Positions 43,865 through 52,255 of a stretch of 64,000 bases of DNA are shown here, piece after piece. Below the pieces are notes generated by a model. The model searched no databases, was not told the origin of the DNA, and was given only the letters and a program-made list of their open reading frames with translations. Position numbers and translations under genes: made by a program. The DNA is from CAVORB01 sp963736235 (lineage in GTDB: Bacteria > Pseudomonadota > Gammaproteobacteria > Chromatiales > Chromatiaceae): positions 1 through 64,000 of the forward strand of contig CAVTOR010000009.1 of assembly GCA_963736235.1 (NCBI GenBank). The letters run 5' to 3'. Positions within the stretch are counted from its first letter, which is position 1; every line of letters begins with the position of its first letter.

Positions 43865-44029
43865 TTAACCCTCGTCGATTCCTTCCTCGGTGGGGTTGTG
43901 GATGAATTCGTGCAGGCGGCTGCCGGGAACCACGGAGGACAGGATCTCACCGCCCTGCTGCTCGATCGCGCGCATTTCGCGGTCGTAGAACTGCTGGGTA
44001 CGCTGCATCTGAATCTCGTAGTTGCTCAT
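43865..44029 (-). CDS. 54-residue hypothetical protein divergent from the B12 regulator
   Basis: A short frame from ATG 44029 to TAA 43865 encodes 54 residues, starting MSNYEIQMQRTQQFYDREMR and ending EFIHNPTEEGIDEG. It is hydrophilic, helical at the start, with no membrane segment. Codon use is like neighbouring host genes (G/C third positions). It diverges from the MerR/B12 gene across 137 bases that contain an inverted repeat, so it is a natural target of that regulator. I do not recognise it. Confidence 0.6.
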   Translation of the reverse strand: MSNYEIQMQRTQQFYDREMRAIEQQGGEILSSVVPGSRLHEFIHNPTEEGIDEG

Positions 44030-44114
44030 CTCGTTTCAAGCCTCTCAATGGGTTTGGGAAGATTCGGGATCTTGTCGTTTATCCCTGTCGTGAAAGATAG
44101 GCCCAAAAATTTCG

Positions 44115-44127
44115 TTGTCTAGGACAA
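44115..44127. promoter_or_regulatory. Inverted repeat, possible operator of the MerR/B12 regulator
   Basis: TTGTC-TAG-GACAA is a perfect dyad in the 137-base divergent region, about 40 bases before the regulator start at 44167. A related GTCTAGGA recurs at the start codon. MerR-type regulators bind such dyads, so autoregulation is likely. Confidence 0.45.
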
Positions 44128-44166
44128 AAAAGCATTTACAATTTGTGGTAAATGAATTGCTCGTAA

Positions 44167-45048
44167 ATGTCTAGGATACCAGTGCAACAGACACGCTTCG
44201 CGATCAGTGTCGTGGAACGGGATACCGGAATCGGGCGCGACACGCTGCGGGTCTGGGAACGCCGCTACGGCTTTCCGTCTCCGGAACGCAACAGCAAAGG
44301 CGAGCGTGTCTACCGGGCCGACGAGATTCGCCGCTTGCAACTTATCCGGCGCCTGATCGATCAGGGCTTGCGTCCTGGACGCCTGGTTCCCCTAAGCGAG
44401 GAGCAGCTCAACGACCTTGTCCAGGCGCTGCCGGCGACCTCTTCGCCGGTCACGGCGGAAGAGGAGGGCCTCGAGGAGCTGATCAGGCTGGCCGCCGACG
44501 CCGAGCTGACCGCGCTCAGCCACGCCCTAGAGCAACGGCTCGCGAGAGACGGGATGCGGTCATTCGTCCTCGGTACCTTCGCCCCGTTGGTGCGGACGGT
44601 CGGGGAAAGGTGGGCCGGAGGGCGGTTGGAGATCTATCAAGAGCATCTCCTGACGCGGCACCTCGTGGGCTTCATGGATGTCGCCATGAACCGGCTGGGC
44701 AGACCGCGCGGCAGGCCGTCCGTGGTGCTTGCCACCTTGCCCGGCGAACCCCATTCCCTGGGACTGCTGATGGTCGAGGCGCTGCTCTGGAGCGCGGGTA
44801 CCACGACCTTGAATCTGGGTGCTGAAGTACCGATGGATCAGATAGTCGCCGCGGCCGGCACGAACGGCGTCGCGACCGTCGCAGTCTCCTTCAGCGCAGG
44901 TTATCCGCGTGGCGCGGTTCGGACGCACATCAAGGAGCTGGCCGGACGATTGCCCCCCGGGGTGACCGTCTGGGTCGGTGGCGAGGGCGCCCACCGCCTG
45001 CGGCGGATGCCCCGGTCCGTGGTGGAGAAGTCTCTGCATTCCCTGTGA
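44167..45048 (+). CDS. MerR-family regulator with cobalamin-binding domain (CarH/LitR type)
   Basis: A 293-residue regulator. The N-terminal MerR helix-turn-helix (residues 4-70) has TGIGRDTLRVWERRYGFPSP. The middle four-helix domain holds WAGGRLEIYQEH, matching the W-x9-EH motif that covers the adenosylcobalamin face in CarH. The B12-binding Rossmann domain has LPGEPHSLGLLMVEALL, with the cobalt-ligating histidine in place, and ends near WVGGEGAHRL. CarH-type proteins sense light through loss of the adenosyl group. A light or B12 response is thus likely. It precedes the methyltransferase operon by 53 bases. Confidence 0.88.
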   Translation: MSRIPVQQTRFAISVVERDTGIGRDTLRVWERRYGFPSPERNSKGERVYRADEIRRLQLIRRLIDQGLRPGRLVPLSEEQLNDLVQALPATSSPVTAEEEGLEELIRLAADAELTALSHALEQRLARDGMRSFVLGTFAPLVRTVGERWAGGRLEIYQEHLLTRHLVGFMDVAMNRLGRPRGRPSVVLATLPGEPHSLGLLMVEALLWSAGTTTLNLGAEVPMDQIVAAAGTNGVATVAVSFSAGYPRGAVRTHIKELAGRLPPGVTVWVGGEGAHRLRRMPRSVVEKSLHSL

Positions 45049-45101
45049 GTCGCCGGCACTGGCCACGCCTGTTCGATTAGCCAATTCAGGAGGAGCGCCA
45101 G

Positions 45102-46373
45102 ATGAGCGATCCGATGCTCGATCTGTACCCGGACGGAGAGACCACCAACGCCGGCGAGAAGCTGGAGAGAACCCATGGCCACGCCATGGCGTCCATGTCC
45201 TTCACCCTGGGCTGGCAGAGCGAGGCGGCCCGCCATACCGATTGCCTGGTGGCCGACAAGCTGAACCTGTGGCGCGATGTCCTGCCGCCGGCGATCGAAT
45301 CCGACCTGATGGACAAGCCCAGGGGCCATGTTGCGGCAGGCGACTTCCCCCCCGGCGAACTGCTGCCGGATCATCGGCAGGACCAGTGCCTGCGTATTCC
45401 TTCCCGGGCGTTCAACCGAAACCTGCGCAAGTGCTTCGTCGAACCCCGTGCCGGACGCTTCTACCCCAAGGGCTTCATCGGGGGTGTAAAGGGGATCTTC
45501 CCCGAGGACCTGACCCCCTTCCGGATCGGCGAGGTCGATACTGACAGCCTGACCGCGGATCTGAATCATCCGCTCGCCGGCCGGGCGCTGAGCCTTGAGG
45601 CACGCATCCTCGATGTATGGGCGGGGCGTGAGGAGCACGGAGGTGCCTGTCGGGATATCGCGGAGATGCTCGCGCGAAACGGTCCCGGTATGCAGGCCCG
45701 CTGGCGCCGTACGGCCTCGGACTTCTGGTCAGAGGTCCCCTTCGCGCGTCTTGACCCTTCCCCCGACGGTGTCTTCTACCAGAAGCCGCGCATGGTCCAC
45801 CATCTCGACGCCGCGGCTCTAAACCAGATCGCCGGCCTGTACCGGCGGCTCCTGCCCAAGGGGGCGCGCATCCTAGACCTGATGACCAGCTGGACGTCCC
45901 ATCTCGCCTCGGATCTTTCGCCCGCGCACGTGACGGGGCTAGGAATGAACGAGCAGGAGCTCGACGCGAATGGCCTGCTTTCGGAGCGCGTGGTGCAGGA
46001 TCTGAACCTGGAGCCGTGCCTGCCGTTCCCGGATCAGACGTTCGACGCCGTGGTCTGCACCGTCTCGGTCGAGTACCTGACCAAGCCGGTCGATGTCTTC
46101 AACGAGGTGCGACGGGTGCTCCGACCTGGCGGCCGCTTCGTGGTGACCTTCTCCAACCGCTGGTTCCCACCGAAGGTGGTGAAGGTCTGGCAGGATGTCC
46201 ATGAGTTCGAGCGCGTCGGCCTGGTGCTCGAGTATTTCCTGCTGGCGGGCGGTTTCGCGGGCCTGGAAACCTGGTCGCTGCGCGGTCTTCCGCGCCCGTC
46301 CGGGGACAAGTACGCGGACCGGCTGGCGCACTCGGATCCGGTCTACGCCGTGTGGGGAGACAGGGCCGAATGA
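45102..46373 (+). CDS. FKBP/SlyD-like domain fused to a SAM-dependent methyltransferase
   Basis: A 423-residue protein of two parts. The N-terminal 175 residues resemble a degenerate SlyD-type FKBP domain: DLNHPLAGRALSLEARILDV near residue 150 corresponds to the closing strands of SlyD (NHMLAGQNLKFNVEV). The C-terminal half is a class-I methyltransferase with RILDLMTSWTSHLASDL, FDAVVCTVSVEYLTKPVDVF and VRRVLRPGGRFVVTFSNR. AGGAGG precedes the ATG. Its stop overlaps the next small gene (ATGA), and it follows the B12 regulator. The substrate is unknown; a protein-folding link is speculative. Confidence 0.75.
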   Translation: MSDPMLDLYPDGETTNAGEKLERTHGHAMASMSFTLGWQSEAARHTDCLVADKLNLWRDVLPPAIESDLMDKPRGHVAAGDFPPGELLPDHRQDQCLRIPSRAFNRNLRKCFVEPRAGRFYPKGFIGGVKGIFPEDLTPFRIGEVDTDSLTADLNHPLAGRALSLEARILDVWAGREEHGGACRDIAEMLARNGPGMQARWRRTASDFWSEVPFARLDPSPDGVFYQKPRMVHHLDAAALNQIAGLYRRLLPKGARILDLMTSWTSHLASDLSPAHVTGLGMNEQELDANGLLSERVVQDLNLEPCLPFPDQTFDAVVCTVSVEYLTKPVDVFNEVRRVLRPGGRFVVTFSNRWFPPKVVKVWQDVHEFERVGLVLEYFLLAGGFAGLETWSLRGLPRPSGDKYADRLAHSDPVYAVWGDRAE

Positions 46374-46564
46374 ACGGCGTGGATCCCTGGCCCTTCATGC
46401 AGGACCTTGCCGGGCGCATCGACGGCATGACCGAGCGCCGGGACATTGAGTGCGCCCTGGACGACCTGGAGTATCTCATGGAGGTGCTGGACCCGGAGCT
46501 GCAGGACCCCGCCTATGCCTTGGTGGACCGTCTGCGCGCCAAGCTGGAACGGGCAGACGGGTGA
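46370..46564 (+). CDS. Small helical acidic protein in the methyltransferase operon
   Basis: A 64-residue protein (MNGVDPWPFMQDLAGRIDGM at the start) with ERRDIECALDDLEYLMEVLD forming an amphipathic helix. Both ends overlap neighbours: ATGA with the methyltransferase stop and GTGA with the next start. That indicates translational coupling within a three-gene operon. Function unknown. Confidence 0.7.
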   Translation: MNGVDPWPFMQDLAGRIDGMTERRDIECALDDLEYLMEVLDPELQDPAYALVDRLRAKLERADG

Positions 46565-47505
46565 GGGACGCGCCGCGCTGCTACGGGGTGCTGCGGCTGA
46601 ATCCCTTCCAGGGGGTGCTGCAAGTGGTCGAGCTCGGGCCGGCCCGTGGGCTCAGCATCGACGGTGAACGGTGGGAGATTCAGGTGCTCTGCGCCCAGCC
46701 CGAGCATACCTGGCGCAGCCCGAACCGGGCCGAGCCGGTGATGCGCTACTTCCGGTTCGGGGGCTGGTCGCGGACCAGCGGGCTGAGGCGGGTTCCGGTG
46801 AGCCCGATCCTGGATCTGGACCTCCTGCTCGCCGCGTCTTCGGCGCTGACGACTGCTCTGCCGCAGTGTACAGAAGGTCTTCCGTTCCCCCGCGCCGACC
46901 AGTATGAGCTCTGGCTGCTGGATGCGGAGGGGCTGCCGTTCGCCCTGGTCGCTTCCACGACCCAGGCTCCCCTGGGCACCCGCGCGCGGAGCGAGCCCTG
47001 GGCAGCCACCGCGCGTTCCGATCAAGGGTTCCGATCCGAGCGCCTGTTGCAGCGAGGGATACCCGTGCGCGATGGACATGATCCCCGGCACCACGCATCC
47101 CTCTTGGAGCGCTTCGTTCGGGACAGCGCGGGCCACCCCGCGAGAAGCGGCTGGTTTGAGCGGGAGGCCGATGGCGGCGGCGTCCAGCTACAGCGGGAAT
47201 CGGCACGGGAGGGTTGGGAGCCCCGGCGGCTGGCCGCCGATGCCTTCCCGCGCCTTCTGCTGCGGGAGGCGTGGCCCGAGCCGATGCAGCGGGACATGGT
47301 GCAGGACTACCTGGACTGGAACGCTCCCTGTTTGCTGACGCTCTCCGGTCTTGGCGATGATCTGCGTGACCGCCTCGAGCACGCCGCTCGGGCGCGTGCG
47401 ATGGAGGTCGAGGCCTTGTATCGCGTGTATCCGCGATTTCTCAACACGGATCTGCTCAAGGCCATCCGGGTCGAGGCGCGGATGCGCCGAACCGCAAGCG
47501 CCTGA
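46561..47505 (+). CDS. Hypothetical protein, paralogue of the gene at 48024
   Basis: A 314-residue soluble protein from GTG 46561. It shares blocks with the product of the leftward gene at 48024-48701: RLNPFQGVLQVVEL, WSRTSGLRR, DAFPRLLLREAW and AIRVEARMRRTA correspond to MLNPYHGIVNVVEI, WSRTAGLKR, DAFPELLLRAEW and AARVEAALRRSA. I do not recognise the family. It ends the methyltransferase operon. Cytoplasmic, no signal peptide or membrane helix. Confidence 0.7.
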   Translation: MRDAPRCYGVLRLNPFQGVLQVVELGPARGLSIDGERWEIQVLCAQPEHTWRSPNRAEPVMRYFRFGGWSRTSGLRRVPVSPILDLDLLLAASSALTTALPQCTEGLPFPRADQYELWLLDAEGLPFALVASTTQAPLGTRARSEPWAATARSDQGFRSERLLQRGIPVRDGHDPRHHASLLERFVRDSAGHPARSGWFEREADGGGVQLQRESAREGWEPRRLAADAFPRLLLREAWPEPMQRDMVQDYLDWNAPCLLTLSGLGDDLRDRLEHAARARAMEVEALYRVYPRFLNTDLLKAIRVEARMRRTASA

Positions 47506-47584
47506 ACCGAGCCGGGGACCTGGCGGCATTCAGACCGTCTGTCGCGGGTATCCTGCCGCGGCGGCCGTCAATCGCCGCTGATGC

Positions 47585-47887
47585 TCAGTCGTCCCAGTCG
47601 CCATGATCGTGCCGGTAGTAGTGCTTATGCTTGCGGGGCTTGTAGTAGCGCCGCTCGTAGTAACGCCGTTCCCGGTAACCGTCCGTGGCGATGGCCGAGC
47701 CGGCTGCGCCGCCGAGCCCGCCTCCGAGAATCGCGCCCGAACGTCCGCCCAGCTCAGAGCCTAGGAACGCGCCCAATGCGCCGCCCAGACCGCCGCCTAC
47801 GGCCGCGCGCGTGCTCAGCTCGCCCGCAAGAATCGGCGTCGTCAGGAAGCTGAGGATCAGCGCCACCGCCTGGATTTGTTTCTTCAC
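47585..47887 (-). CDS. Exported glycine-zipper protein
   Basis: A 100-residue protein starting at GTG 47887 with GGAGGG upstream. A signal peptide (VALILSFLTTPILAGE) is followed by a glycine-zipper segment (GGLGGALGAFLGSELGGRSG, repeated) able to insert in a membrane. The tail is rich in Tyr, Arg and His (YERRYYKPRKHKHYYRHDH). Similar small proteins are envelope or stress-related in other bacteria. A PmrA/QseB-like box lies 53 bases upstream, suggesting regulation by a two-component system. Confidence 0.75.
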   Translation of the reverse strand: MKKQIQAVALILSFLTTPILAGELSTRAAVGGGLGGALGAFLGSELGGRSGAILGGGLGGAAGSAIATDGYRERRYYERRYYKPRKHKHYYRHDHGDWDD

Positions 47888-47922
47888 GACCACCCCTCCG
47901 GTTTGTTGTCCGTGTGGCGGGC

Positions 47923-47957
47923 AGATTACGCGCGGGGAACTGAACGTTTGCTGAACG
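47923..47957 (-). promoter_or_regulatory. Putative two-component box and -10 element of the glycine-zipper gene
   Basis: On the minus strand GTTCAG-CAAAC-GTTCAG (47940-47957) is a perfect direct repeat with an 11-bp period. TAATCT (47923-47928) follows after 11 bases, so the repeat takes the place of a -35 box. This is the layout of PmrA/QseB-type activated promoters. It nearly matches the promoter of the cytochrome operon at 54816-54849. Confidence 0.5.
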
Positions 47958-48023
47958 GTGGCCCCGCGGTTTCCTGACGAGCACGGGTCTCGGCCTCGGC
48001 GCGGCACGGGGGTTGTCCGAGCC

Positions 48024-48701
48024 TCAGTTGCCGGTGACAAAAACGGGGGTGCGGGTCGGCTTTTCGCGCCCCGCCGTTTTGGCGGAACGCCTGAGCGCGG
48101 CCTCGACTCGCGCCGCCTTGATGGCGGATCGGTCGATGATCCCCGGGTGGTCGGGATAGAGCTCATCAAGCAGCAAGGCGCGCCGGCAGACCGCCCCCTC
48201 TGGCCATTGCCGGGTCTGCCGGGAAATGCCCTGGAGCGCGAGCAGCCAGGGCGTCTGCCAGACATGGAAGGCGGCCACCAGTGCCGTGTCCTCGCTCGTC
48301 GCCCATTCGGCGCGCAACAGGAGTTCCGGAAAGGCGTCCTGCCTGAGCCGGCGCCCGCGCAGCTCTTGGCGCTCGCACGCGAGCCTTATGCCGCTACCGT
48401 CGTCCGCCCGCAGGAACCACTGGGCCGTGGCCGGGCTGCCGGCGGCCCGCTGAACCAGGTCCGCCATCCGCTCGGCCGCGCGCTTGAGCCCAGCCGTGCG
48501 CGACCAGGTGCCGAACTTGATGTCCGGCAGGGAGACCTTCCGCTCCGCCCCGTCATCCCACCGTTCAATCTCGGTGACGCCCTGGATGTAGAGCATCCAG
48601 TTGACCCCGTCGCGGCACACGGCATCGACGCCCGTGATCTCGACCACGTTCACGATACCGTGGTAGGGGTTGAGCATGCGTTGACTGAAATAGCGCGGCA
48701 T
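48024..48701 (-). CDS. Hypothetical protein, paralogue of the gene at 46561
   Basis: A 225-residue protein from ATG 48701 (MPRYFSQRMLNPYHGIVNVV). It shares several blocks with the 314-residue protein at 46561 but lacks about 90 residues from its middle. No ribosome-binding site is evident before the ATG. The IS element ends only 43 bases upstream, so the insertion may have removed the promoter or the first codons. It could be silent or driven from the element. Function unknown. Confidence 0.6.
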   Translation of the reverse strand: MPRYFSQRMLNPYHGIVNVVEITGVDAVCRDGVNWMLYIQGVTEIERWDDGAERKVSLPDIKFGTWSRTAGLKRAAERMADLVQRAAGSPATAQWFLRADDGSGIRLACERQELRGRRLRQDAFPELLLRAEWATSEDTALVAAFHVWQTPWLLALQGISRQTRQWPEGAVCRRALLLDELYPDHPGIIDRSAIKAARVEAALRRSAKTAGREKPTRTPVFVTGN

Positions 48702-48743
48702 CGTGAAATACGACAGCTTGACTCGCCGGGTATGCCAGCACGC

Positions 48744-50776
48744 GCTAGCCCGACTTCCGCTATTCAGCGCCGTTGGCGACCTAACCCATTGACCCGCGGT
48801 ATGCGCACCGGCAAAGGTCGGCACTACAGGCAGACTTCGGCGCGGTGGCTCTCGGCGGTGGCGGAGATCCTCGGTGGTGGTTGTGGCGGCAGATCCAGGC
48901 GCAGCTGATCGAGCAGGATTTTCTGCTCCGGCTCGGGTTGGGTGTAGCGACTGAGGATGAGGTGGCGTCCATCGGTGGTCGGCAGATGCACATCGACCAT
49001 CTGGATGGCGGCGAGGTTCTCCAGCGCCGCGCGGGGCGTGAGTCCGGGCGCCAAGGGGCGCAGCCGGGCCTTGAGCGTAACCTGAAGGCAATAGGCCAGG
49101 AAGGCGACGAAGATGTGCGCCTCGATGCGATCCTCGCGTTGATGGTAGATCGGGCGAATGCCCAGATCCCCCTTGAGTTCCTTGAATGCCTGCTCGACCT
49201 CGGTCAATTGGATGTAGTAGGTCCAGAGCTTTGCCGGGTCCTCGTCGGTGAGATTGGAGCGCAGCAGGTAGCGTCCCTCGCGGCGGCGTACTTGGCGAAG
49301 CTTTTTACGATCGAGCGTGAAGGCGAAGGTCTCGGGGGTGACCGCCTCATCGGGCTTGGGCAGGCGGATCTTGACCAGAGAGAAAGCGCGTCCGGCCTCT
49401 TTCTTCGCCGCGCCGATCTTCAACAGGAGCTGGTCGCGTTGCGGCGCCTGGGCTTGCAGCTCGTGCAGGCGTTTGCACAGTCGGCGTAGGCGGCGTTTGC
49501 GCATGGCGCGCTCCTTGTGGCGACGCCCGGCGCTGGAGGCCAGGACATAGGTCTCATCGTCCTCGACCAGGAGCTTGACCTCGACCTCATCGCGGACCTG
49601 CTCCCAAGGCTTGCCGAGGAAGGACTTCTCCAGCTTGCTCAGCCGCCCCTTGGGGGTGCCCACCAGGTAATGACGGGCGGATCGCTGCCACGCATGACGG
49701 CGAGGGACGCTTCGGTGGGGATGCCACGATCCATCACCCACACTCGCTCGGCCTTGCCATACCGGGCCTCGCTCTTGGCCAACGCATCCTCAGGGTCTGG
49801 TTGTCCACGGTGTTGCCGGGCAGCACCTCGTAACCCAGCGGAAAGCCCTCGGGGGTGACGATCAGTGCAATCACCACCTGGACACAATCGAAGCGCTTGT
49901 CGCGGCTGTAGCCGAATCGGCGCTTGCCCGACTCCGGCGGATCACACTCGAAATAGGTGCTGGTCAGGTCGTAGAGCAGCACCTCGAAACGGGCCTCGAA
50001 GAGGGTTCGCCAGCGCTGCTGCAGGAACGAAAACAGCGCCTCCTTGTGTGCCAGCAGCAGATCGAGGCAGCGGTAGAGAGTATCGCTCTGGGCAATGGCG
50101 AAGTCTTCCCCGAGCAGGTCCCCCATCGCGCTGCGTTCGTACCATTGCCGGTGCAGTCGCCATTCGCTGCCCGGATCGATCAGGCGATAACCGTCAGCAC
50201 CTTGAGCACATTCAGCCAGCGGGTGCCCTTGCGGCTCGGCTTCAGGCGCGGCAACCAAAAGGTGTCGAGCCCCAACAGGTCCCACAGTGTGCAGGCAAGC
50301 CAGCACCCACCCCATTGACGCGGGTGGCGCAGCTGAAGCTCATTGAGCCGGACCTGCACCACCTCGCACTCCAGCTGCGGGGCCGCGCGGCCTTCCGGAA
50401 ACAGCGCGATCTGCGCCGCAGCCCCCCGCTCTTCGTCGAATACCTCGATACAGCGGCACCACGCGGCACGTTGCGCGTCGTTGACCTCCCCCAGATACAA
50501 CACCTGACGCTGGACCACTCGCCCATCGGCGACCCGCCGGCTCTCCACCACACTCCAGTAGCGGTGCACTTTGCCGTCTTTCTTGCGTGTCTTGAACCGC
50601 AGGAACATGGCATCAGTGTCCGCCCGCGATGGCCCCCGACTCAAGGGGCAAGGTCGGCACTACAGCGACGTTTCGGCACGGGGCCAACGCTAGATCAATG
50701 ACTTGTAAACACCAAGGCGGCAAAAATAAGGTCCAACTGGCCCCACGGGAGGGTGAATAGCGGAAGTCGGGCTAGC
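48744..50776. mobile_element. IS1634-type insertion sequence, 2.03 kb
   Basis: The ends are the inverted repeat GCTAGCCCGACTTCCGCTAT plus TCA at 48744-48766 and its complement at 50754-50776. The outer six bases, GCTAGC, are a palindrome and so can equally be a 6-bp target duplication flanking 17-bp inverted repeats. The single transposase gene fills most of it on the minus strand. It lies between the paralogue at 48024 and the histidine kinase gene, 28 bases from the latter's end. Confidence 0.85.
48824..50608 (-). pseudogene. IS1634-family DDE transposase, three frameshifts
   Basis: From ATG 50608 the N-terminus reads MFLRFKTRKKDGKVHRYWSV. A frame change near 50188, apparently a lost base, leads to YRLIDPGSEWRLHRQWYERS and the catalytic LLYDLTSTYFECDPPESG and GYSRDKRFDCVQVVIALIV. 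Further shifts near 49790 and 49668 lead to RVWVMDRGIPTEASLAVM and HYLVGTPKGRLSKLEKSF. The final part holds the third acidic residue in TEVEQAFKELKGDLGIRP. All three catalytic acids are therefore encoded, but not in one frame. Either the element is dead or the sequence has errors. Confidence 0.85.
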
Positions 50777-50804
50777 CCGAGTGGCAGGGGAGACGGACTG
50801 GCCC

Positions 50805-52142
50805 TCAGGACGCCGGTCCCGGAATGGGCAGCTCGGCGGTTGCCGAGAACCCGCCCAGTCGTCGCGAGCGACCGAGCGCGAGGCTGCCGCCGTGCATCCT
50901 CAGGATGTCGTCGACGATCGCGAGCCCGAGGCCGTGGCCTGGTGTGCTCTCGTCCAGGCGGCCGCCACGCATTGCCAGCCGCTCCGCCGCCTGCGGTTCC
51001 ACCCCCGGCCCGTCGTCCTCCACCCGGATGAGCAGCGTCGCGTCGGCGCGCAGCGTGAGGTGGACGCGTCTAACGGCCCACTTGGCGGCGTTGTCGAGCA
51101 GGTTTCCGATCAGCTCCAGCATGTCCTCCTGGTCGAATGCCAGGCGCTCCGGGGCATGCAGCTCGACCGTCAGGCCGAGCGTCTTGTCCGCGTAGAGCGT
51201 TCGGATGCCGGACACGAGATCGTCGATGTCCTCCCGCGGCCGGAAGCGCCGCGCGGGGGAGTGATCCCCCGCCAGCCGGGCGCGCCGCAACTCGCGTTGG
51301 ATGAGCTCGCGCATGCGCAGGGCCTGCCGTGCGACCGGGTCGTCCTGGGTATCCGGGTGGTGAAGAAGGATCAGGTTGAGGGGGGACTTGAGCGCGTGTG
51401 CCAGGTTGCCCAGCGCGTTGCGCGAGCGCGCCAGATGGCTGCCCCATGCCTTTACGAGCTGGTTGACCTCCGCCACCAGCGGCCGGACCTCCGCGGGGAC
51501 CTCCTCGCTCAGGCGCTCGATCTCTCCGGTCTCCAGGCGCCGGATGTCTGCCCGCACGCCGTCCACGCGTCGGAACCCACGCCGGAGCAGCCAGCGCTGG
51601 AGCAGCAGCAGGATTACCGCAGCGCCGAGGGAGGCGCCCACCCCCATGGCAAGCAGGCGCTCCAGCTCCCGCGCCAGGGGGGCGATGTCCTCGGCCACGG
51701 CCACGGTGAAGCTTCGCCCCTGCTTTTCGTAGCCCGCGCGCCAAACAAGCAGCCGCTGGTCGCGCGGGCCGTCCTCGTGCGCGAGCACGGACTCTCCCGG
51801 CGGCAGGGGAGCGATCTCGAACGCGTGGTCCCAAAGGGAACGCGAGCGCAGCACCTGGCCATCTCCGAAGCGGACGCTGAAGTAGTGCCCGGAGAAGGGC
51901 TGCGCGTAGATGGGGGGCAGCGGGCGCCCGATCTCCATGGCCTCCGGGCGCAAGCCCGCAATCAGGGCCTCGGCGTCGTGGGCGAGGCGGGCGGCGACGA
52001 ATTGCTCGGCGGCCTGACGGACGATCCAGAACCCTCCCAACGTCATCGCGAGGAGTGCGGCGAGCACCACCAGCCCCAGGGTCCACTGCAGGGACCCCTC
52101 AAGGGAGCGGCCGGAGTCCCCGATGCGGCGTGTCAGTCTCAT
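50805..52142 (-). CDS. Sensor histidine kinase of the cytochrome operon (PhoQ/QseC-like)
   Basis: A 445-residue membrane kinase. The first helix is LGLVVLAALLAMTLGGFWIV (about 21-40), a periplasmic domain of some 120 residues follows, then a second helix GVGASLGAAVILLLLQ and a HAMP region. The phosphoacceptor is in NLAHALKSPLNLILL, close to the PhoQ form HALKTPL. ATPase boxes are LLDNAAKWA, VEDDGPGVEP and GHGLGLAIV. It is the last gene of the cytochrome b561-SHP-DHC-PepSY-regulator-kinase operon, 113 bases after the regulator gene. Longer upstream reading in the frame is not homologous. Confidence 0.92.
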   Translation of the reverse strand: MRLTRRIGDSGRSLEGSLQWTLGLVVLAALLAMTLGGFWIVRQAAEQFVAARLAHDAEALIAGLRPEAMEIGRPLPPIYAQPFSGHYFSVRFGDGQVLRSRSLWDHAFEIAPLPPGESVLAHEDGPRDQRLLVWRAGYEKQGRSFTVAVAEDIAPLARELERLLAMGVGASLGAAVILLLLQRWLLRRGFRRVDGVRADIRRLETGEIERLSEEVPAEVRPLVAEVNQLVKAWGSHLARSRNALGNLAHALKSPLNLILLHHPDTQDDPVARQALRMRELIQRELRRARLAGDHSPARRFRPREDIDDLVSGIRTLYADKTLGLTVELHAPERLAFDQEDMLELIGNLLDNAAKWAVRRVHLTLRADATLLIRVEDDGPGVEPQAAERLAMRGGRLDESTPGHGLGLAIVDDILRMHGGSLALGRSRRLGGFSATAELPIPGPAS

Positions 52143-52255
52143 GGCGCCTGGAGCAGGGTCCGGCGCGCCGGTGCGCTGGATCTGCGGAGAAACCGGGAAC
52201 CGGCTGGTCTCGACCAGGTGCCCGTCATGGCCCGCCGCCTGATTTCGTTGCGGTC

